Assembly (NCBI RefSeq): GCF_024979295.1
Contig: NZ_JANLCJ010000004.1
Span: forward strand, 372,001 to 436,000
DNA from: Herbiconiux daphne
GTDB lineage: Bacteria; Actinomycetota; Actinomycetes; Actinomycetales; Microbacteriaceae
Direction: 5' to 3'
Length of the DNA stretch: 64,000 nt
Each line of letters begins with the position of its first letter. Within the stretch, counting starts at the first letter, position 1. Below the pieces are notes generated by a model, which did no database searches, was not told the DNA's origin, and saw only the letters and a list, made by a program, of their open reading frames with translations. The position numbers were made by a program, and so were the translations under genes. This document shows positions 1 through 10,192 of the stretch, piece after piece.

Positions 1-562
1 CGCCGAAGCCTTCGACGCGGTCGTGCGCGAGGGCAAGGTGCGTTACACCGCGCTTTCGAACTTCTCGCCCGAGAACATCGAGGCCTACATCGCCATCTGC
101 AAGGCCAACGGTTACGCCCTGCCGGTCGCCCTGCAACCGCACTACAACCTCGTGCACCGCAACGACTTCGAAGACCACCTGGCGCCCATCGCCGAACGCG
201 AGCACCTCGGCGTCGTGCCCTACTACGCCCTCGCGAGCGGCTTCCTCACCGGCAAATACCGCTCCAAGACCGAAGAGCACGACCGCGCCCGCGCGAAGGC
301 CGCCGCGAAATACGTCACCGACCAGGGGCTGCGCATCGTCGACGAGCTCGAGCGCATCGGCGGTGAGCACGGCGTCTCGATCGCCACCACCGCCCTCGCC
401 TGGCTGCTCGCGAAGCCCACCGTCGTCGCGCCCATCGCGAGCGCCTCGCGGGTCGAACAGGTCGCCGACCTGCTCGCGGTCGCCACCGTCGAGCTCAGCG
501 CCGACGACGTCGCCCGACTCGACGCTGTCTCGGCCTGGAGGCCTTCCGGGGGCGACGCGTGA
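1..562 (+). CDS. Aldo/keto reductase, C-terminal part (cut by window edge)
   Basis: The frame is open from base 2, so the gene starts outside the window and only its last ~186 residues are visible. Seen: the second half of an (alpha/beta)8 barrel, with the strand 'VRYTALSNFSPENIEAY' (the family's 'GvSNf' substrate-loop region), 'VPYYALASGFLTGKY' (the usual 'y.PL..G.LtGky' segment) and a C-terminal 'APIASASRVEQV' NADPH-binding stretch. The family makes NAD(P)H-dependent cytosolic oxidoreductases acting on aldehydes or sugars. The catalytic Asp/Tyr/Lys lie outside the window, so the substrate cannot be guessed. Its stop overlaps the GTG start of the next gene by 4 bp, suggesting translational coupling. 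Confidence 0.9.
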   Translation, partial: AEAFDAVVREGKVRYTALSNFSPENIEAYIAICKANGYALPVALQPHYNLVHRNDFEDHLAPIAEREHLGVVPYYALASGFLTGKYRSKTEEHDRARAKAAAKYVTDQGLRIVDELERIGGEHGVSIATTALAWLLAKPTVVAPIASASRVEQVADLLAVATVELSADDVARLDAVSAWRPSGGDA

Positions 563-2451
563 CTCCGGTCTTCGGTCGGCGCGGCAAGAAGAACCCGCAG
601 TCGCCCGACCGCCCCGAGCCGACGCCGAGCGCTCCGGATGCCGCCGGGGCGGTGGCCTCGCGCCGCGCCTTCCTCAAGGCCGCCGCCGTGGGCGCCGCCG
701 GAGCGGCGGCGGGCGGCGTCGCCGGAGCGGCCATCGGCGCCGGCGTCTACGCGCAGGAGTCGACCCTCGACTTCGCCGCCGAGCAGAAGGAGCAGAAGGC
801 CGGCTTCGAGCACCTCGTGGTGCTGATGTATGAGAACCGCTCGTTCGACAACCTGTTCGGCTGGCTCTACAAGAACGAAGAGCTCACCAACGGCCAGTCG
901 TTCGAGGGCCTGCACCAGGGCGACTACTCCAACCCGGTGCCGGGCACCGACGAGGTCATCAAAGCCCACGCCTACACCGGGTCGACCGACGAGATCATGG
1001 GCAGCCCGAACCCCGACCCGGGCGAGGAGTATCCGCACGTCAACACCCAGCTGTTCCAGAAGGTCGACCCCGAAGACAACCGCGACCTGCACGCGAACGG
1101 CCTGAGCTACCCGTTCAACGCCCCCGGTCCCAACGAATCGCCCACGATGAAGGGCTTCGTCGAGGACTACATCATCAACTACCGCCGCATCACGAAAGAC
1201 AAGAAGCAGCCCACCCGCAAGGAGTACGAGCTCGCGATGGGCGGCTTCAGTCCCGACATGCTGCCGGTGTTCTCGACGCTGGCGAAGAACTTCGCGGTCT
1301 ACGACCACTGGTTCGCCGCGGTGCCGTCGCAGACCTTCTGCAACCGCGTGTTCTTCCACGCCTCCACCTCGCACGGCTACGTCACCAACAAGGGCGACGG
1401 CGGCTACGACAAGTGGCTCGACGCGAGCACGGCACAGGCGCCGACCATCTTCAACCGCCTCGAAGAGGCGGGTCTCTCCTGGCGCGTCTACTACGACGCC
1501 GCCCAGCTGGTGTCGATGACGGGCGTGCTGCACTCCCCGGTGCTCGAGCCCTACTGGAAGACCAATTTCCGGGTCATGGAGCAGTTCTACGACGACGTCG
1601 CCAACGGCGACCTGCCCGACTACTCCTTCATCGAACCGCGCATGATCTACAACCACAACGACATGCATCCGCCGCACGGGGTGCTGCGCGAGAGCGACAT
1701 GACCGAGACCGACGGCGACACCGCGATCGACGAGGTCGTGGTCGACGGCGCAGTGTCGGATGCGCGGGCCGGCGACGCCCTGCTGCACGCGATCTACTCG
1801 GCCATCCGCAAGAGCGACTCCGCGAGCGGCTCGAACGCGATGAACACGATGCTGCTGGTGACCTTCGACGAGCACGGCGGCACCTTCGACCACGTTCCCC
1901 CGCCCGCCGCGACACCGCCCCGCAACGGCGACGCCGGCGAGATGGGGTTCACCTTCGACCGCTTCGGCTGCCGGGTGCCCGCGATCGCCATCTCGGCCTA
2001 CACGGCGAAGAACACCATCATCAACGAGCAGATGGACCACGGGTCGGTCATCGCCACACTCACCAAGCTGCACGGGCTGAAGCCGCTGACCCGGCGCGAC
2101 CTGAACTCCCGCGACATGTTCAACGCGGTCAACCTCAAGAAGCCCCGCCCCGCGAGCGAGTGGCCCCAGACCATGCCGCAGTACACACCGCCCAACCCCG
2201 AGGTGAGCTTCGACGCGACATCCGAGGCTCAGCGGGTGAAGCCGATCAGCAATCCGGCGAAGGGGCTGCTCGGGCTGCTGATCGCGAAATACGGCGTCAA
2301 GGGCGAGCCCGAGCCCGACACCTACGCCGAGGCGTTCGCGGCCCTGATGGAGACCCAGAACGAGAACGGGCAGCTCTTCGGCACGCTCGACTCGGTCGAC
2401 GGCACCCACTCGCCCGACCCGAACGCGAAGAAGGACTCGGACACGAGGTAG
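559..2451 (+). CDS. Tat-exported phosphoesterase (phospholipase C / acid phosphatase family)
   Basis: 630 residues. The N-terminus carries a textbook twin-arginine signal, SRRAFLK at residues 34-40, followed by an Ala/Gly-rich hydrophobic core, so the protein is exported folded. Just after it lies 'VVLMYENRSFDNLFGW' (about 87-102), the metal-binding signature of the bacterial phosphoesterase family PF04185 (phospholipase C, acid phosphatase AcpA). Later 'VTFDEHGGTFDHVPPP' holds the second metal-ligand cluster. These enzymes hydrolyse phosphodiesters or phosphomonoesters outside the membrane; lipid versus small-ester specificity cannot be read here. The GTG start at 559 overlaps the upstream stop by 4 bp. 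The last 18 bases are repeated directly downstream (2451-2468), which would place a second in-frame TAG there. Confidence 0.9.
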   Translation: MTPVFGRRGKKNPQSPDRPEPTPSAPDAAGAVASRRAFLKAAAVGAAGAAAGGVAGAAIGAGVYAQESTLDFAAEQKEQKAGFEHLVVLMYENRSFDNLFGWLYKNEELTNGQSFEGLHQGDYSNPVPGTDEVIKAHAYTGSTDEIMGSPNPDPGEEYPHVNTQLFQKVDPEDNRDLHANGLSYPFNAPGPNESPTMKGFVEDYIINYRRITKDKKQPTRKEYELAMGGFSPDMLPVFSTLAKNFAVYDHWFAAVPSQTFCNRVFFHASTSHGYVTNKGDGGYDKWLDASTAQAPTIFNRLEEAGLSWRVYYDAAQLVSMTGVLHSPVLEPYWKTNFRVMEQFYDDVANGDLPDYSFIEPRMIYNHNDMHPPHGVLRESDMTETDGDTAIDEVVVDGAVSDARAGDALLHAIYSAIRKSDSASGSNAMNTMLLVTFDEHGGTFDHVPPPAATPPRNGDAGEMGFTFDRFGCRVPAIAISAYTAKNTIINEQMDHGSVIATLTKLHGLKPLTRRDLNSRDMFNAVNLKKPRPASEWPQTMPQYTPPNPEVSFDATSEAQRVKPISNPAKGLLGLLIAKYGVKGEPEPDTYAEAFAALMETQNENGQLFGTLDSVDGTHSPDPNAKKDSDTR

Positions 2452-2468
2452 GACTCTGGCACGAAGTA
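2433..2468 (+). repeat. 18-bp tandem duplication of the phosphoesterase 3' end
   Basis: Bases 2433-2450 and 2451-2468 match at 15 of 18 positions. The first copy runs into the TAG stop at 2449-2451; the second copy carries another TAG at 2467-2469 in the same frame. It lies in the narrow gap before the convergent MFS gene. Confidence 0.75.
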
Positions 2469-2473
2469 GCGCG

Positions 2474-3695
2474 CTAGATCGGCGCCGACGCCGGCTCGAT
2501 CGCCCGGGGGCGCCGGAAGCCGATGAGCAGCACCACCGCCGAGAGGCCCGCGCAGACCGTCATCACCGCGGCCGCCGGCACCGGCGACGTGACGCCGAAG
2601 ACCCCGACGAGCGGGGCTGCGAGCGCTCCGGCCACCATGTTGGTGGCGCCGATGAGCGACGCGGCGGCGCCGGCCCGCACGCCGTGGTGGCGCAGCGCCG
2701 TGCTCTGCAGGGTCGGCGAGATGACCCCGAAGGTGGTCGTGAAGGCGAACAGCGGAATGAGAAAGCCGAGCAGCCCGAGCCCCGGCGCGGCGATCAGACC
2801 GATCAGCAGCACGCCCGCCGTGCCGAACAGCACGAGGGTGCCGCCGCGGGCCAGCGCCGTGACGTCGATGCGGCCGGCGAGCCGCGCGCTGATCTGGGCG
2901 CCCGCGATCATCAGGGCGCCGTGCCCGCCGAACACGATGGCGTACTGCGTCGGATCGAGCCCGAACACCCCCTGGAACAGAAAAGCGGATGACGCCATGT
3001 AGCTCATCATCGCTGCCCACTGCAGGGCTCCCGCCCCGATGGCCGAGCGGTAGAGCCGGTCGCCGGCGAGCGCCCGGTAGTCGTCGCGCAACCGGGCCTT
3101 CTCGCGCAGCGCCCGTCGCGCCGGCGGGTTCGTCTCGTGCCGCGCGAGCACCAGCAGCGCGGCGATCAGCAGAGCGCAGCCATAGGCCACGAGCAGCCAG
3201 AACAGTCCCCGCCAATCGGTGAGCCGCAGCAGCTGGGCGCCGAGAGCCGGCGAGGCGACCACGAACACCCCGTTCACCAGCTGCAGCCGGGCGAGCAGCT
3301 TCACCATCACCGCACCCTCGGCGCGGTCGCGCACGATGGCGAGGATGATCACCGCGGTCGCCGCCGCGCCGATGCCCTGCACGAGCCGCAGCCCCACCAG
3401 CACCTCGATCGAGGGCGCCACGGCGCATCCCGTGCTCGCCGCCGCATACAGCACGAGGGCCACGAGCAGCGGGCGGATGCGCCCCACCCGGTCACTGAGC
3501 GGCCCCGCGATCACCTGCCCGCAGGCCATGCCGATGAACGCCCCGGTGAGCGTGAACTGCACGAACGAGGGGCTGGTGGCGAACTCGCGCTCGATCTGGG
3601 GGAACGACGGCAGGTAGAGGTCCATCGTGAGCGGCCAGATGGCCTGGATGAACCCCAGCGTCACGAAGAACGCGGCGGGCAGCCGACCCGGCCGG

Positions 3696-3706
<11 letters not shown>
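2474..3706 (-). CDS. MFS multidrug/sugar exporter, Bcr/CflA-like
   Basis: 410 residues. Starting from the ATG at 3706 the protein begins MRGDRPGRLPAAFFV and enters the first membrane helix directly. The frame is open further upstream but that extension is low-complexity and antisense to other coding, so I rejected it. About twelve hydrophobic segments are visible. 'GFIQAIWPLTMDLYLPSFPQ' in helix 1 is typical of the Bcr/CflA drug:proton antiporters, and 'GPLSDRVGRIRPL' is the MFS loop 2-3 motif A. The start overlaps the end of the upstream aldo/keto reductase by 11 bp, making it the last gene of the lacI-GH42 operon. In that setting it could export sugar products rather than drugs; this is inference. 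Confidence 0.85.
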
Positions 3707-4660
<954 letters not shown>

Positions 4661-4664
<4 letters not shown>

Positions 4665-6745
4665 CGAGCCGCCTCCTCGTCGGTGCGCACGATGGCCCAG
4701 TCGAAGCGGCCGAGTTCGAGGTCGGTGACGGATGCCCCGGTCACCAGGTCGGTTCCCCGCACGGGCACCCGCACCGTCTCGGTGCCGTGGTTGATGACGG
4801 TCAGCACGTCTCCGCGCCGCGCCGCCTCGACCCAGTCGTTCGGGGCGTCGATGACGGGCCGGGCGCCGGCCAGCCCGGCCGCCCAGCCGAGCACCGACAC
4901 CATTCCGGCGTCGTCGGGGATGGTGGCGAGGTAGTGCGCCCGCCCGGCGCCCGCGACCTTGCTGGTGAGGGCCGGGAAGCCGGCCAGACGGCCGTCGGAG
5001 AAGCGGCCGAGCACCTCGGCCGGCGCCTCCCCGCCGAGAGCGGGAGCATCGGCGGCCAGCACGCGGATCTCCTCGGCCAGGTACTGCCCGCGCACCGCGC
5101 CGAAGGGACCCTCGACGGTGGCGTGGTTCTCGCCCGGTGCCGCGCCGCCGCCGCCTCCCGTGGCGCCGGCCTCACCGGCCGACGACGCGACCACGGCCGC
5201 CGGCGGCGGCACGAGCGCGCCGAAGTCGTCGACCGTCACGCCCAGAACGGAGCGCAGGCCCACGAGGAAACCGCCGTCGCGGAATGCGTCCGACTCGTCG
5301 ACCACGTCGCTGAACGCGGTGGCCAGCAGGTGGCCGCCGGCGCGCACGTAGCCCGAGAGGTTCTCGGCCGCGGCATCCGTCAGCAGGTAGGCATGGGGCA
5401 GCAGCACGAGCGAGTAGCCCGACAGGTCGCCCGTGGGCTGCACGAAGTCGACGCCGAGGTTCTGGCGGTGCAGCGCGGCATACCAGCGCTGCACGAGCAG
5501 CAGGTAGTCGAGCACGACCGGGTGGTCGGGGTTCGACAGCGCCCACCAGTTCTCCCAGTCGAACACGATGGCGACGGATGCCCCGCTGCCACCCGCGGCT
5601 CCGGCCGGCAGGGTGGGCAGCTGTGCCAGCTCGCCGCCGAGCTGCACGACCTCGCGCCAGGTGCGGGTCTCGAGGCCCGCCTGGGGCACCATCGAGGAGT
5701 GGAACTTCTCGCTGCCGCGGCGCGACTGCCGCCACTGGAAGAAGAAGATGCCGTCGGCGCCCCGGCCGATGGCCTGCGCGCTGAGCGCCGCCATCTGGCC
5801 GGGGGCCTTCGGTGCGTTGCTCGGCCGCCAGTTCACCGCGTTGGTGGCCTGCTCCATCAGCACCCAGGGGGTGCCGGGCTTCAGCGAGCGCATCAGGTCG
5901 CGCGTGAACGCCGCGCCGCGGAACGACTCCGGGTCGTTCGGGTCGGCGTAGTTGTCGTCGCTCACGAAGTCGAGCTCGGCCGCCCACTTCCAGTAGTCGA
6001 GCGGCGGGAAGGCTCCCATGAAGTTCGTGGTGATGGGCTGCGTGGCGCCGGCCTCGCGGATGATGTCGCGCTCCATCGTGTAGAGCTCGAGCAGGGTGTC
6101 GGAGGTGTAGCGCTTGAAGTCGAGCGCGCCGGCCGGGTTGTGGCTGTAGGGCGCCTTGCGCGGCGGCACGATCTCGTCGAACGAGCCGTAGACCTGCGAC
6201 CAGAACATCGTGCCCCAGGCCGTGTTGAGCGCGTCGATCGTGCCGTATTTGCGCTCGAGCCAGAGCCGGAAGTGCCGGGCCGCGTTGTCGGAGTAGTCGT
6301 AGTGCAGGTGGCAGCCGTATTCGTTGTTGACGTGCCACAGGGCGACCGCCGGATGATTCGCGTAACGCCCGGCGAGCTCTCGCACGAGGCGCGCGGCCAG
6401 GCGGCGGTAGTCGGGCGAGCTCGGCGCGTAGTGCTGACGACTGCCCTGCCAGTAGATCGCGCCGTTCTCGTCGCGCGGCAGCATGTCGGGATAGGCGGTG
6501 ACCGCCCAGGCCGGCGGCGACGCCGTGGTGGTGGCGAGGTCGACCTGGATGCCGTTCTCGTGCAGCAGGTCGAGCACCGTGTCGAGCCAGGCGAAGTCGA
6601 AGGTGTTCTCATCGGGCTGGATGCGGGCCCAGGCGAAGATGCCGAGGCTCACCATGGTGACGTTCGCCTCGCGCATGAGCCTGACGTCTTCGTGCCACAC
6701 CGTCTCGGGCCATTGTTCGGGGTTGTAGTCGCCGCCGTAATGCAT
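4661..6745 (-). CDS. GH42 beta-galactosidase
   Basis: 694 residues, the usual length for glycoside hydrolase family 42. The N-terminus 'GGDYNPEQWPE' is the family hallmark. The acid/base Glu142 lies in 'LWHVNNEYGCH' and the nucleophile Glu298 in 'GTPWVLMEQATNAVNW'. A trimerisation domain (about 390-600) and a small C-terminal beta domain follow. No signal peptide, so it acts in the cytosol on imported beta-galactosides, oligosaccharides or arabinogalactan fragments. It is the second sugar gene after lacI in a leftward operon and overlaps the next gene by 4 bp. Between residues ~500 and 540 there is a Gly/Ala-rich loop with no obvious role. Confidence 0.95.
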
Positions 6746-6790
6746 GTCGTTCTCTCGTTTCAGTGGTGTTCGGTCGCGGGTGGTGCGGGG

Positions 6791-6845
6791 GTCGGTTCAG
6801 TGGCCGGTCGACTCGGTGCCCGGTCGGTTCAGTGCCCGGTCGACT
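6791..6845 (+). repeat. 23-bp direct repeat at the lacI 3' end
   Basis: Bases 6791-6813 and 6823-6845 match at 22 of 23 positions with a 32-bp period. The right copy contains the lacI stop codon (6829-6831, read on the minus strand); the left copy lies in the lacI-GH42 gap. Confidence 0.8.
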
Positions 6846-7830
6846 GCCGTGGCACGAGCTCGGGCACGAAGCGTGTCTGCAGGGTCGAGGCGCCCGCCGG
6901 GTTCAGCTGCTCGAGCAGCAGCTTGGCGGCGTTGGCGCCCATCTCGTAACTCGGCTGCCTCACCGAGGTGAGCGGCACCACGGCCGTCGAGGCGTAGTCG
7001 ATGTCGTCGTAGCCCACGATGAGCACGTCGCCCGGAATCGAGATGCCGTGGCTGATCAGGCTCTGCAGCACACCGAGCGCCACGTGGTCGTTTCCGGCGA
7101 AGATGCCGTCGGGCCGGTCGTCGGGTGGCATCGCCGAGATGCGGTCGCCGATCTCACGGCCGAGCTGAGGGTTGAGCGTCTCGGTGCCGAAGAAGGTGAA
7201 CCGGGCACCGGATGCCTCCACCGTGGCCCGGGCGCCCTCGAGACGTTCGCGCATCTGCGCCACCCGCAGGGGGCCGCCGATGAAGGCGATGTGGCGGCAT
7301 CCGTTCTCGAGCAGGTGGGTGGCGGCCATGGTGCCGCCCAGCACGTCGTCGAGCGAGATGGAGGGGTAGACCCCGGCCGGGTCGACCCGGTCGACGAGCA
7401 CCACGGGCACGTCGCGCTGCCGGAAGCGCTCGAGCAGTTCGAGCGACTCGCTGACCGGCGCGATCAGCACCCCGTCGAGGCGCTGCCGCTCGAACAGGTC
7501 GAGATAGCGCCGCTCGCGATCGACGTGGTCGTAGCTGTTGCCCACGATCACCGAGTAGCCGGCCTGTTCGGCGGCGTCTTCGGCACCCAGGGCGAGATCC
7601 GAGAAGAACGGGTTGGTGATGTTGATCACGGCCATGCCGATGGCTTCGCTGCGCCCCGCCCGCAGCTGGCGGGCGGCGATGTTGGGCACGTAGCCGAGCA
7701 GGTCGATGGCTTCGGCCACGCGTGCCGCAGCGCGCTTGGACACCAGCTCGGGTCGGTTCAGCGCGTTCGACACGGTGCTGACCGAGACTCCCGCTCGCGC
7801 GGCCACGTCGCGGATTCCGATCTCAGGCAC
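6829..7830 (-). CDS. LacI-family transcriptional regulator
   Basis: 333 residues from the GTG at 7830, which is preceded by a purine-rich AGGTGGGGGG. The helix-turn-helix 'IRDVAARAGVSVSTVSNALN' sits at residues 5-24, followed by the hinge helix 'NIAARQLRAG'. A periplasmic-binding-protein-like sugar sensor domain follows ('IGMAVINITNPFFSDLALG', 'DGIFAGNDHVALGVL', 'ADVLIVGYDDIDYA'-type segments). The family mostly represses sugar catabolic operons until a sugar ligand binds. It heads the GH42 operon. The nearest candidate LacI-type operators I can see lie upstream of the class-B sugar ABC operon at 14296-14323, so it may control both; that is inference. Confidence 0.92.
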   Translation of the reverse strand: MPEIGIRDVAARAGVSVSTVSNALNRPELVSKRAAARVAEAIDLLGYVPNIAARQLRAGRSEAIGMAVINITNPFFSDLALGAEDAAEQAGYSVIVGNSYDHVDRERRYLDLFERQRLDGVLIAPVSESLELLERFRQRDVPVVLVDRVDPAGVYPSISLDDVLGGTMAATHLLENGCRHIAFIGGPLRVAQMRERLEGARATVEASGARFTFFGTETLNPQLGREIGDRISAMPPDDRPDGIFAGNDHVALGVLQSLISHGISIPGDVLIVGYDDIDYASTAVVPLTSVRQPSYEMGANAAKLLLEQLNPAGASTLQTRFVPELVPRQSTGH

Positions 7831-8428
7831 GTCGACCCCCCACCTGCTGCAGCGTGCGCAGCAGTCGCAGGCGGTTGTCGATCTTGACGGCCGCCGGGCC
7901 GTGCACCACGGTGATGCCCCAGACTGTATCGGCTGCGGCGAGGTCGGGTGCGACGGGCCGCGGTGCGGCGTCGTCGTGGGCGGCGTCACTGTGAGCGGCG
8001 GGACCGCCGGTGACCGTGCGGCGATCGGGCGAGAGGCTGAGGCGCGTGGTGTCGTCGGCCACCACGGCGATGCCGGCGTCGCTCCGCACGACAACGCCGT
8101 CGAACTGCACGTCGTCGTCGAAGCGCAGCACGAACCCGGCCGCGTGGGCGGTGATCTGGCCCACCTGGTGGCCGTGGCTGAAGACGCCCAGCGCGGGATC
8201 GGCCGCGGCATCCGTGCGTGCCGCGAGCATGAGATAACCGCTCACCAGCCGCCACACGGGCGCCGAGGTCGCGTGGGCGTCGGCGAACCGGCCGAGCGCG
8301 GTGCGCGCGGGGTCGTAGCCGAGCCAGATGAGCTCGTAGTCGAGGGCGTCGGCGGCCACGTCGCCCCATGGCGTCAGCACGGGCACGCTCCCGCGGGCCG
8401 ACTTGTGCTCGGCGCGCTGAGGCTGCAT
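7823..8428 (-). CDS. Hypothetical protein upstream of lacI
   Basis: 201 residues that I do not recognise. Composition looks like a real soluble protein: 'LDYELIWLGYDPARTALGRF', 'WRLVSGYLMLAARTD', 'VGQITAHAAGFVLRFDDDVQ', 'VWGITVVHGPAAVKIDNRL'. No membrane segment or signal peptide. A low-complexity Asp/Ala/His stretch lies around residues 145-165. Its end overlaps the GTG of lacI by 8 bp, so it would be the first gene of that operon. It starts 42 bp from, and divergently to, the ThuA-like gene. No clear ribosome-binding site is visible at the ATG, so the true start may be internal. A sensor or accessory protein for the sugar operon is possible but unproven. Confidence 0.6.
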   Translation of the reverse strand: MQPQRAEHKSARGSVPVLTPWGDVAADALDYELIWLGYDPARTALGRFADAHATSAPVWRLVSGYLMLAARTDAAADPALGVFSHGHQVGQITAHAAGFVLRFDDDVQFDGVVVRSDAGIAVVADDTTRLSLSPDRRTVTGGPAAHSDAAHDDAAPRPVAPDLAAADTVWGITVVHGPAAVKIDNRLRLLRTLQQVGGRRA

Positions 8429-8470
8429 GCTCGGATGCGCCCGGCGAGCTGCCGTGCGGAGGAGGCCGGA

Positions 8471-9178
8471 ATGCAGTCGATCGTCGTCGTCTCAGGAGTC
8501 GGTGCGCACAGCGACCCGTGGCACGCCCTGCCCGCGACGAGTGCCCGCGTTGCCGAGGTGCTCGCGCCGCTCGGCGAGGTGCGGGTAGTGGCGACCGACG
8601 ACCCGGCCCTGACCGGTGAGATGGCGGCATCCGACGTCGTGGTGGTGAACGTGAGCGGCGACCTGGCGGCGCCGCCGGCCGATTCGCGCGCGCTCGTCGA
8701 CGCGCTCGAGGCGCACTCGGCGGCGGGACGGGGCATCGTGGCGCTGCACTCGTCGAGCCTCGCCTTCGGCGACGACCCGCGCTGGGCCGCGCTGCTCGGC
8801 GGACGGTGGGTGCCGGGCACCACGATGCATCCGCAGATCGGCCACGCGGTGGTGCAGGCGACGGATGCCGGCCGCGATCTGCTCGACGGGCTCGACGACT
8901 TCGTGCTGTACGACGAGCGGTACACCGCCCTGGAGACCCGCGCCGACGCCCGGGTGCTCGCCGAGCACACGGAAGACGGGATGACCCATCCGCTCGTCTG
9001 GGGCCGCGAGCGCGGCGCCGAACGCGACGAGCGCGACGCCGAGCGCGGCACAGCGCGAGCGAGCGGGCGCGGGCGCGTCGCATACGACGCTCTCGGCCAC
9101 GGCGTGGAGTCGTTCGACTCCCCGGAGCACCGCCGTCTGGTCACCGGCCTGGTCGTCTGGGCCGCCGAGCCGGTCTGA
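8471..9178 (+). CDS. ThuA-like trehalose-utilisation domain protein
   Basis: 235 residues from an ATG preceded by AGGAGG. The glutamine-amidotransferase-like fold of ThuA is indicated by 'VVVVNVSGDL', 'GRGIVALHSSSLAFGDDPRW' (the conserved 'G.G.v.lHs' segment), 'HPQIGHAVVQATDAGRDLL', 'FVLYDERYTAL' and 'RVAYDALGHGVESFDSPEHR'. The last matches the family's C-terminal 'rv.y...GH....f..p..r'. ThuA proteins are linked to sugar or disaccharide catabolism; the exact reaction is not settled. A charged Arg/Glu/Ala insertion interrupts the domain around residues 178-198. It is convergent with the aldo/keto reductase that closes the class-B sugar ABC operon. Confidence 0.82.
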   Translation: MQSIVVVSGVGAHSDPWHALPATSARVAEVLAPLGEVRVVATDDPALTGEMAASDVVVVNVSGDLAAPPADSRALVDALEAHSAAGRGIVALHSSSLAFGDDPRWAALLGGRWVPGTTMHPQIGHAVVQATDAGRDLLDGLDDFVLYDERYTALETRADARVLAEHTEDGMTHPLVWGRERGAERDERDAERGTARASGRGRVAYDALGHGVESFDSPEHRRLVTGLVVWAAEPV

Positions 9179-9233
9179 CGCACTCCCCCACTGCTCACCC
9201 GCCAGGTCGTCGGGGCAGGCGAGCCGGGCTGAC
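9149..9233 (+). repeat. 31-bp duplication of the ThuA gene tail
   Basis: Bases 9149-9179 (the last codons and the TGA) recur at 9203-9233 with 26 of 31 identities. The offset of 54 bp is a multiple of three, so the second TGA is in frame with the gene. Confidence 0.7.
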
Positions 9234-9235
9234 CC

Positions 9236-10192
9236 TCAGTCACCGATCCAGGTGGCGGGGCTCGGGCAGAGCTGCTCGAGCTCGCGCCAGAGGTCGTCGG
9301 GAACGGGCAGCGACACGTTCTCGATCGCGTCGTCGAGCTGCGCGGGTGACACCACGCCGCACACGGTCGACGCGATGCGCGGATCGCGGGTCGAGAACTG
9401 CAGGGCGGCCGCGATGAGCGGCACGCCGTGCCGGTCGCACGCGGCACCCATGGCGTCGACGGCGTCGAGCAGCTCGGTCGGCGCCGCCGAGTAGTGGTAG
9501 CGGTCGGATGCCCGTGGCCACTGCGTCAGGATGCCGCCGCCGTAGACCGCGGCATTCACCACGCCCACCCCGGCCGCGTGGGCCGCGCCGATCAGCCGAT
9601 CGGCCGTGCGGTCGACCAGGGTGAACCGGTTGTGCGTGATCAGGGCGTCGAAGAGCCCGGTCTCGACGAACTCGAGCAGCATCGAGGCCGGCCCGCCCGA
9701 GATGCCGATGTGGTCGGCGTAGCCTTCGTCGCGCAACCGCTGCAGGCTCTCCACCGGGCCGCCAGGGGCCATCGCGGCCTCGAAGCCGATGTGCTCGGGG
9801 TCGTGCAGATAGAGGATGGGCAGGCGATCGACGCCCAGGCGCCCGAGGCTCTCGTCGAGCGAGGCCCGCATGCGGTCGGCGTCGAACGAACCCGACACCG
9901 GATGCCGGTCGAGCTTGGTCTGCAGCACGAAGCCGTCGGGCACGCCGCCCGCTTCCCGCACGGCTTCGCCGATGCGGCGCTCGCTCTCGCCGTCGCCGTA
10001 ATTGTTCGACGTGTCGAGCATGTTCACCGGCCCGGCGAAGGCGCGAAGGGCCGTCTGCACGGCGTCGCTCTCGCTCACGGTCACGCCGTGCACGGGCGAG
10101 TCGACGCCCCAGGCCGCGGTGCCCACGCAGATGCTCGACACCCGCAACCCGGTGCGGCCGAGCACGGCCGTGGGGATGGTGCTGGTCGTCAT
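9236..10192 (-). CDS. Aldo/keto reductase, sugar dehydrogenase-like
   Basis: 318 residues with the full tetrad: Asp60 and Tyr65 in 'NMLDTSNNYGDGESE', Lys93 in 'LQTKLDRH' and His130 in 'LYLHDPEH'. The 'SNNYGDGESER' loop and 'YLHDPE' are characteristic of the D-threo-aldose / L-fucose / L-galactose dehydrogenase branch, so oxidation of a free aldose with NAD(P)+ is plausible. It is the last gene of the class-B sugar ABC operon and overlaps the upstream permease by 4 bp (10189-10192), which ties it to the imported sugar. Confidence 0.9.
   Translation of the reverse strand: MTTSTIPTAVLGRTGLRVSSICVGTAAWGVDSPVHGVTVSESDAVQTALRAFAGPVNMLDTSNNYGDGESERRIGEAVREAGGVPDGFVLQTKLDRHPVSGSFDADRMRASLDESLGRLGVDRLPILYLHDPEHIGFEAAMAPGGPVESLQRLRDEGYADHIGISGGPASMLLEFVETGLFDALITHNRFTLVDRTADRLIGAAHAAGVGVVNAAVYGGGILTQWPRASDRYHYSAAPTELLDAVDAMGAACDRHGVPLIAAALQFSTRDPRIASTVCGVVSPAQLDDAIENVSLPVPDDLWRELEQLCPSPATWIGD

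Noticed and set aside
223..2409. 728-residue reading frame on the minus strand
   Set aside because: Antisense shadow of the phosphoesterase and aldo/keto reductase genes; low-complexity Val/Arg/Gly-rich composition typical of GC-rich antisense frames.
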